Source: Propionibacteriaceae bacterium (GTDB lineage: Bacteria; Actinomycetota; Actinomycetes; Propionibacteriales; Propionibacteriaceae). Taken from it: a stretch of 9,205 nucleotides of DNA. Below, in pieces: positions 5,761 to 9,205 of this stretch (its first letter is position 1; every line of letters begins with the position of its first letter). Under the pieces are notes generated by a model that was not told the origin of the DNA, ran no database searches, and saw only the letters and a list, made by a program, of their open reading frames with translations. The DNA is taken from NCBI GenBank assembly GCA_021323255.1, contig JAJTCL010000089.1, positions 1 to 9,205 on the forward strand. Direction: 5' to 3'. A program made the translations under genes and the position numbers.

Positions 5761-6702
5761 TTAGGCGGAGCCGCTGTTGCCGTAGACCGAAACATGTACG
5801 TGGTCCATGTGATTGGCAGTCGGTGAACCGCGATCCGACATCGGCCGCCAGCCGTCGGAGCTCCGCTGCACCGTCCAGATCTGCTGCCGGTAGATGACCT
5901 CCATCACTCCCAGGCTCTTGGCGTTGGCCCGGAGCCACCTCGCAGCGTCCCAGCCGACTGTCGAGTTGGAGATCATGCCGTCTATAGCACGACCCTGTCC
6001 GTGGTAACCGCTCGAGGACCGGAGGCCGAGGAAGCTTGTGAACTGGGGGTAGCGATGACACAGGGCGCGATGGACACGGATGGCGTCAGGGGTGAGGCCG
6101 GACTCCACCGAGGATCCTCCCGGGCATGGGGCTCCGGAAATACCGCCGCTTCCACTGCCGCTACTACTGCTGCTGCTGCTCGACTTGGTGGATTTCGGCT
6201 TGCTCTCCGAGAGGTATCTGTTCTTCACCCAGCGACCTTTGCCGCGGTAGGACACATACCGAAATCCGTTGGTGATGGTTTTGGTGACCGCAACCTTGTT
6301 TCCCTTGTCGACCACCCCCACCACCGACGCCTTAGCCCTCGGCTCGGTCCGAACGTTCAGGTCGGTCGTGGCGTACTTGCGACCGATCACCTTGAGAGAC
6401 AAGATCGGTGCCATCGTCTCGGACGCGGACACCTTCGGCTTCCGCAGCGAGGCGACCTGCACCGGCGCTCGGGTGACGCGCCGACTGGGCTCCTGTGTGC
6501 GTTCAGTCGTCACGCTAGGAGACGACTCGAGCGATGCCGTTGAGGCCGGCGCCGGATATGCAACCTGTGGGTCGTCTCCCGGCATCACGGCACCGGCCAC
6601 ACCGACGCCCAGCGCAGTTACCACTGCCGTTGGAATCGCCATTCGTGCTAAGCGGGCCGCAAGCGACGGCCGCATCGCCCTTCGTGGGCGCGGTCTAGAC
6701 AC
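5761..6702 (-). CDS. Exported SH3b protein with C-terminal peptidoglycan-peptidase-like domain
   Basis: 313 residues. The basic N-terminus and hydrophobic stretch (about 18-40, ending AGAVMPGD) look like a signal peptide or anchor. A Pro/Ser/Thr-rich linker runs to about residue 95, then a bacterial SH3 domain at about 105-165 (TDLNVRTEPRAKASVVGVV with RWVKNRYL), then a poly-Ser/Gly linker (174-189). The C-terminal domain at about 193-313 has GYHGQGRAIDGMI (His234, Asp241), WRPMSDRG and ANHMDHVHVSV (His301/303), the layout of ARB_07466-like/M15-like zinc metallopeptidase domains that cut or bind peptidoglycan peptides. Two Cys (193, 215) could form a disulfide. The start is a GTG at 6702 with GGGGG 11 nt upstream; the ATG at 6675 would shorten the N-terminus. 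Extracellular cell-wall remodelling is the likely role; catalytic activity is inferred from the ligand pattern only. Confidence 0.87.
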   Translation of the reverse strand: MSRPRPRRAMRPSLAARLARMAIPTAVVTALGVGVAGAVMPGDDPQVAYPAPASTASLESSPSVTTERTQEPSRRVTRAPVQVASLRKPKVSASETMAPILSLKVIGRKYATTDLNVRTEPRAKASVVGVVDKGNKVAVTKTITNGFRYVSYRGKGRWVKNRYLSESKPKSTKSSSSSSSSGSGSGGISGAPCPGGSSVESGLTPDAIRVHRALCHRYPQFTSFLGLRSSSGYHGQGRAIDGMISNSTVGWDAARWLRANAKSLGVMEVIYRQQIWTVQRSSDGWRPMSDRGSPTANHMDHVHVSVYGNSGSA

Positions 6703-7018
6703 GTGTTCTCAATCCCCCGATAAAAATGAGACCAAAGCGTTATCTCCCGGAGGAGTCTAAACAGTTCCATCACGATTGCCCAACCCCAACCCAAGGTTTG
6801 GACCAAGTTTTTTCTTCGGGAGACGACATTTGACCAGGAGGCGGCCGGCGACAGTCGGAACGAAAGATTGCTGCCACTCCTCAGAGCGACCGTTTCGTTA
6901 TTTTTGGACGGCTCATCCAGAGAGGAGACTCGAACACCGTCTCACAGCCGGAGCTGCGAGCGTCCGAAATCGCGCCGCGGCGGATTCCAGGCGCGATGGG
7001 CGAGAGCTCAAAGCTCGC
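6703..7018. other. Long intergenic/leader region with hairpins, no gene seen
   Basis: A 316-bp gap upstream of the SH3b gene and downstream of the mpg gene, both on the minus strand. The half next to mpg holds hairpins: 7001-7018 just after the mpg stop, 6969-6997, and 6941-6960 (CTCACAGC, CGGA loop, GCTGCGAG; 8-bp stem with one G-U pair). The half next to the SH3b gene is more AT-rich (T- and A-runs at 6721-6830) and probably carries its promoter, but no box pair is clear enough to call. No conserved ORF with a ribosome binding site was found. Confidence 0.5.
6969..6997 (-). terminator. Candidate terminator downstream of mpg
   Basis: ATCGCGCC (6969-6976) and GGCGCGAT (6990-6997) are perfect 8-bp complements around a 13-nt loop. 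On the minus strand the stem runs into TTTCGG, 22 nt after the mpg stop. A smaller GAGCT/AGCTC hairpin at 7004-7016 lies between. Together they plausibly end the two-gene transcript. Confidence 0.55.
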
Positions 7019-7639
7019 TTAGCCGTCCCAACGTTGCGCCATCGGGACGCCCGCGGCGGCGCGCGGTGCCCGCGGACTGCGCTTGTAGTCCGACACGAAG
7101 GGGCTATCGCCAATCCAGAATCGCCAGGGCCGATCCGCCTCAACAGAGACGCCGACACGTGGCCCAACCATGATCATCTCCGGCTGGCCCGGTGGAACCT
7201 CCAGCGTCACCGGTCCCCCCTGGTCGAACAGGTCGGAGCCCTTGTGCTCGGCGTGCAGGCCGAGTGCCTGGCTGAGCCGCCCTGGACCGCGAGCAAGATT
7301 GCGGTCGCTTGCCGGTCCGCGTCGCGATCTGGCGACATCGAGGCCCTCGATCACCTCACCGGCCCGCATCAACACTCCGCAGCCGACTCCCTCGGGTCCG
7401 CAGCTGATGTTCCCTGCCCAGTGCATGCCGTAGGTGAAGTAGAGGTACAGGTGGCCAGGAGGTCCGAACATCACTGCGTTGCGAGCGGTGCGACCGCGAT
7501 AGGCATGCGACGCAGGGTCGGTGACACCGTCGTACGCCTCGAGCTCAGTCAGCCGGACCGCCACCGGTCCGTGTCGTATCACAGCGCCAAGAAGCCGGGG
7601 CGCCACCTGCTCGACCGGCTGGCAGAGATCCGGCTTCAC
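7019..7639 (-). CDS. mpg: 3-methyladenine DNA glycosylase (AAG/Mpg family)
   Basis: Base-excision-repair glycosylase that removes alkylated purines such as 3-methyladenine, and often hypoxanthine, from DNA. 206 residues, normal for the bacterial family. The catalytic region LTELEAYDG (Glu at about 34, Tyr at about 36) is followed by DPASHAYRG, RNAVMFGPPGHLYLYFTYGMH, NISCGPEG, GVLMRAGEVIEGL and ARGPGRLSQALGL, all aligning in order with the human AAG core; PRVGV and RPWRFWI close the fold. I chose the GTG at 7639: its first bases overlap the stop of the upstream gene as GTGA, and GAGG lies 7 nt before it. A longer in-frame ORF to 7720 would run inside the upstream gene and lacks family similarity there. 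Translation is probably coupled to the upstream dikinase-like gene. Confidence 0.94.
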   Translation of the reverse strand: MKPDLCQPVEQVAPRLLGAVIRHGPVAVRLTELEAYDGVTDPASHAYRGRTARNAVMFGPPGHLYLYFTYGMHWAGNISCGPEGVGCGVLMRAGEVIEGLDVARSRRGPASDRNLARGPGRLSQALGLHAEHKGSDLFDQGGPVTLEVPPGQPEMIMVGPRVGVSVEADRPWRFWIGDSPFVSDYKRSPRAPRAAAGVPMAQRWDG

Positions 7640-9205
7640 CTCAGCACCTCGACGGTTCCTGCCGTCCCGTCCACCCGCACCCGATCGCCAGTCCTGAGCC
7701 GCATAGTGGCGTTGCCACAACCCACGACCGCCGGAATGCCAAGCTCACGCGCCACGATTGCAGCATGAGAGAGCGGCGCGCCGACGTCAGTGACCACGGC
7801 AGCAGCGCGTGGAAACAGCGGCGTCCAACCAACGTTGGTAATCGTCGTGACGAGCACCTCCCCAGGTTGCAGTGCGACACCCTCGGCCGCATCGTTGAGC
7901 ACTCGCACTGGCGCCTCGACGACTCCGGCCGACCCCGGGAAACCGCGTACGGCGACATTGGCTTCGCTCAGACTGCCCTCGATGTAGATGTCGGAGCGCC
8001 GGTTCGGGTCAGCCGCCCACAGATAAGGATTGAAAGTTCCGCGGATCAGTGCTGGATACTTCGGCAGTGCCGAGTAGGCCTGGTACGCCGCCCGGCGCCG
8101 GTTGATCAAGGTCGAGCTGATCGTCTCTCCCTGCAGCACGCGAACGATCTCGGCTTTGTCGAGAAAGAAGATGTCCTCACCAAGTCCAGTGAGTTCACCG
8201 GCCCGCAGAGCGTAGGCCCGCAGCACCCAGAAGTACCTGATCACCTCCGACCGGGCCCGCTCCCGGTCCCGGGAGATCTTGGCCCAAACCCGCAATTGGT
8301 GGTGCAAGATCCGGGCATGCACGGGATGGCGCTGCTCCAACTCGACCCAGGCTTCGTGGCGCTTCTGTTCCTGAACGCCGAGCATGTCCCGATAACTGGT
8401 CGCCGAGGTCGCGCGTGCGGCGAGCTGCGTGTCGATCCAGTGGGGGTCCTCGCCAGATCGCGGCAGTGAGATCTCAAATTCGTGCGGCCCGCGGTGACCA
8501 TAACGTCGACTGAACGTGTCGCGATCGATCTCGCCAGCGGCCAGCTGTTCGAGGCCGTCCAGCAGTCCGAGACTCGCAAGTTGCCCAGCCTGCCCTCCGA
8601 GTCCGGCGGTCAGAGCGTTCGCCGCGGCGTCGCCGACCAAGCTCTGCAGTCGCTTTCGTGTGGTGATGAACGAGGCTCCACTGGACCGGGTGGCCGCGGA
8701 CAACATCCAGCTCACACGATGGAATTCGGGACTGAGCACTTCGGTCCACAAGTCCGCGAGCTCGACCGGCAAGTCAACCTCGGCAATGTCGGCCCGGCGG
8801 CGATCACACAGCGCCGGATGCTCCGCGAGGTAGGCATCCAACACTCGGGCGTCGCGGCGGGCCTCGCCGATCACATGCAGAGCCATCGGCAACACCGCCC
8901 GGATGATGTCTCGCTTGCGTGCCTTCACCCGCGGGATTTCAAGATCGTTGGGCAACCTTCCGAAGACTTCCTCGGTGAGGCTGCGATAGCTCTGCTGATT
9001 GACCCCCACCGCGGCCGAGAGCGTCACCAACACGCTGACATTGAGGTAGATTCGCCCGCCGATGCGGCCGTAGCCGACGTAGGGCGGGATGGAGGCCGTC
9101 GCCATCGCGTCGGTAAGGAACACCTGCACCATCGACCAGGTCGCCGGTGTCATCACATCCGGAATGGCCTCGCCTACGTTGGTGTTGGTCCACAAGAAGT
9201 CGCCG
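7636..9205 (-). CDS. Rifampin-phosphotransferase-like / PEP-synthase-related enzyme, C-terminal part
   Basis: The frame is open to the window edge and continues beyond it; the TTG at 9195 is an internal codon, since Gly-Asp-Phe precede it in frame. About 522 residues are visible. They start with LWTNTNVGEAIPDVMTPATW, the entry to the central domain of rifampin phosphotransferase (RPH) and related PEP-utilising proteins, carry a YGHRGPHEFEISLPR motif mid-way, and end with the mobile phosphohistidine domain GAPLSHAAIVARELGIPAVV (swivel His at about 477) and a GDRVRVDGTAGTVEVL tail. Ending straight after the His domain fits RPH order (ATP-grasp, substrate domain, His domain) and not PEP synthase, which has a further PEP-binding barrel. 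The expected N-terminal ATP-binding domain would lie upstream, unseen. The substrate, antibiotic or metabolite, cannot be decided. Confidence 0.88.
   Translation of the reverse strand, partial: GDFLWTNTNVGEAIPDVMTPATWSMVQVFLTDAMATASIPPYVGYGRIGGRIYLNVSVLVTLSAAVGVNQQSYRSLTEEVFGRLPNDLEIPRVKARKRDIIRAVLPMALHVIGEARRDARVLDAYLAEHPALCDRRRADIAEVDLPVELADLWTEVLSPEFHRVSWMLSAATRSSGASFITTRKRLQSLVGDAAANALTAGLGGQAGQLASLGLLDGLEQLAAGEIDRDTFSRRYGHRGPHEFEISLPRSGEDPHWIDTQLAARATSATSYRDMLGVQEQKRHEAWVELEQRHPVHARILHHQLRVWAKISRDRERARSEVIRYFWVLRAYALRAGELTGLGEDIFFLDKAEIVRVLQGETISSTLINRRRAAYQAYSALPKYPALIRGTFNPYLWAADPNRRSDIYIEGSLSEANVAVRGFPGSAGVVEAPVRVLNDAAEGVALQPGEVLVTTITNVGWTPLFPRAAAVVTDVGAPLSHAAIVARELGIPAVVGCGNATMRLRTGDRVRVDGTAGTVEVLR

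Noticed and set aside
6721..6775. ECF-sigma-like GGAAC box upstream of the SH3b gene
   Set aside because: The nearest CG-TT-like -10 is about 24 bp away, well outside the usual 15-17 bp spacing.
6920..6945. TTCGAGT T-loop-like sequence on the minus strand
   Set aside because: Flanking bases do not form a 5-bp T-stem, and no acceptor stem or CCA follows.
6703..7018. c-di-AMP (ydaO-type) riboswitch upstream of a cell-wall gene
   Set aside because: Looked for because such genes often carry one, but the conserved GGGGAACC and CCGAACCCGACAGCTAACC-like segments are not present.
7640..7720. Longer N-terminus for the DNA glycosylase starting at 7720
   Set aside because: It would overlap the C-terminal domain of the upstream gene by 85 bp, and the added residues do not resemble the family; the GTGA-coupled start has a proper ribosome binding site.

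Overview
The window is chromosomal DNA from a high-GC Gram-positive bacterium (Actinomycetota). Propionibacteriales is my best guess, from the style of the Pgi, Dgt and peptidoglycan-hydrolase-like proteins, but this is not proven. Start codons are mixed (ATG, GTG, TTG), many genes use short GAGG-type ribosome binding sites, and intergenic regions are short except for two: 166-578 and 6703-7018.

Layout, left to right. 1-165 (+): C-terminal tail of an RND-type efflux permease. 166-578: repeat-rich intergenic block with a 24-bp tandem duplication across the RND stop codon, a large imperfect inverted repeat, a GC hairpin and three degenerate ~51-bp tandem units. 579-2252 (-): glucose-6-phosphate isomerase (pgi). 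2253-2410: divergent promoter region. 2411-3928 (+): HD-domain dGTP triphosphohydrolase (dgt). 3994-4743 (+): membrane-embedded M50B-like metallopeptidase, probably in the same transcript as dgt. 4775-4802: strong hairpin terminator. 4822-4968 (-): a 48-residue basic small protein gene, too short for a usual ORF cut-off, with its own Shine-Dalgarno sequence and terminator. 5167-5628 (-): single-pass membrane protein of unknown function. 5761-6702 (-): exported protein with an SH3b domain and a C-terminal metallopeptidase-like domain, probably acting on the cell wall. 6703-7018: long leader/intergenic stretch with hairpins. 7019-7639 (-): 3-methyladenine DNA glycosylase (Mpg/AAG family), translationally coupled by a GTGA overlap to 7636-9205 (-): the C-terminal part of a rifampin-phosphotransferase-like, PEP-synthase-related enzyme whose N-terminus lies outside the window.

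Most genes are housekeeping: glycolysis/gluconeogenesis, dNTP pool control, base excision repair and envelope maintenance. The least expected features are the tight coupling of a DNA alkylation-repair glycosylase to a phosphohistidine dikinase-like enzyme, the clustered decayed repeats between the RND gene and pgi, and the small basic protein gene. I do not see a clearly new defence, mobile or biosynthetic system; the findings below are modest leads.
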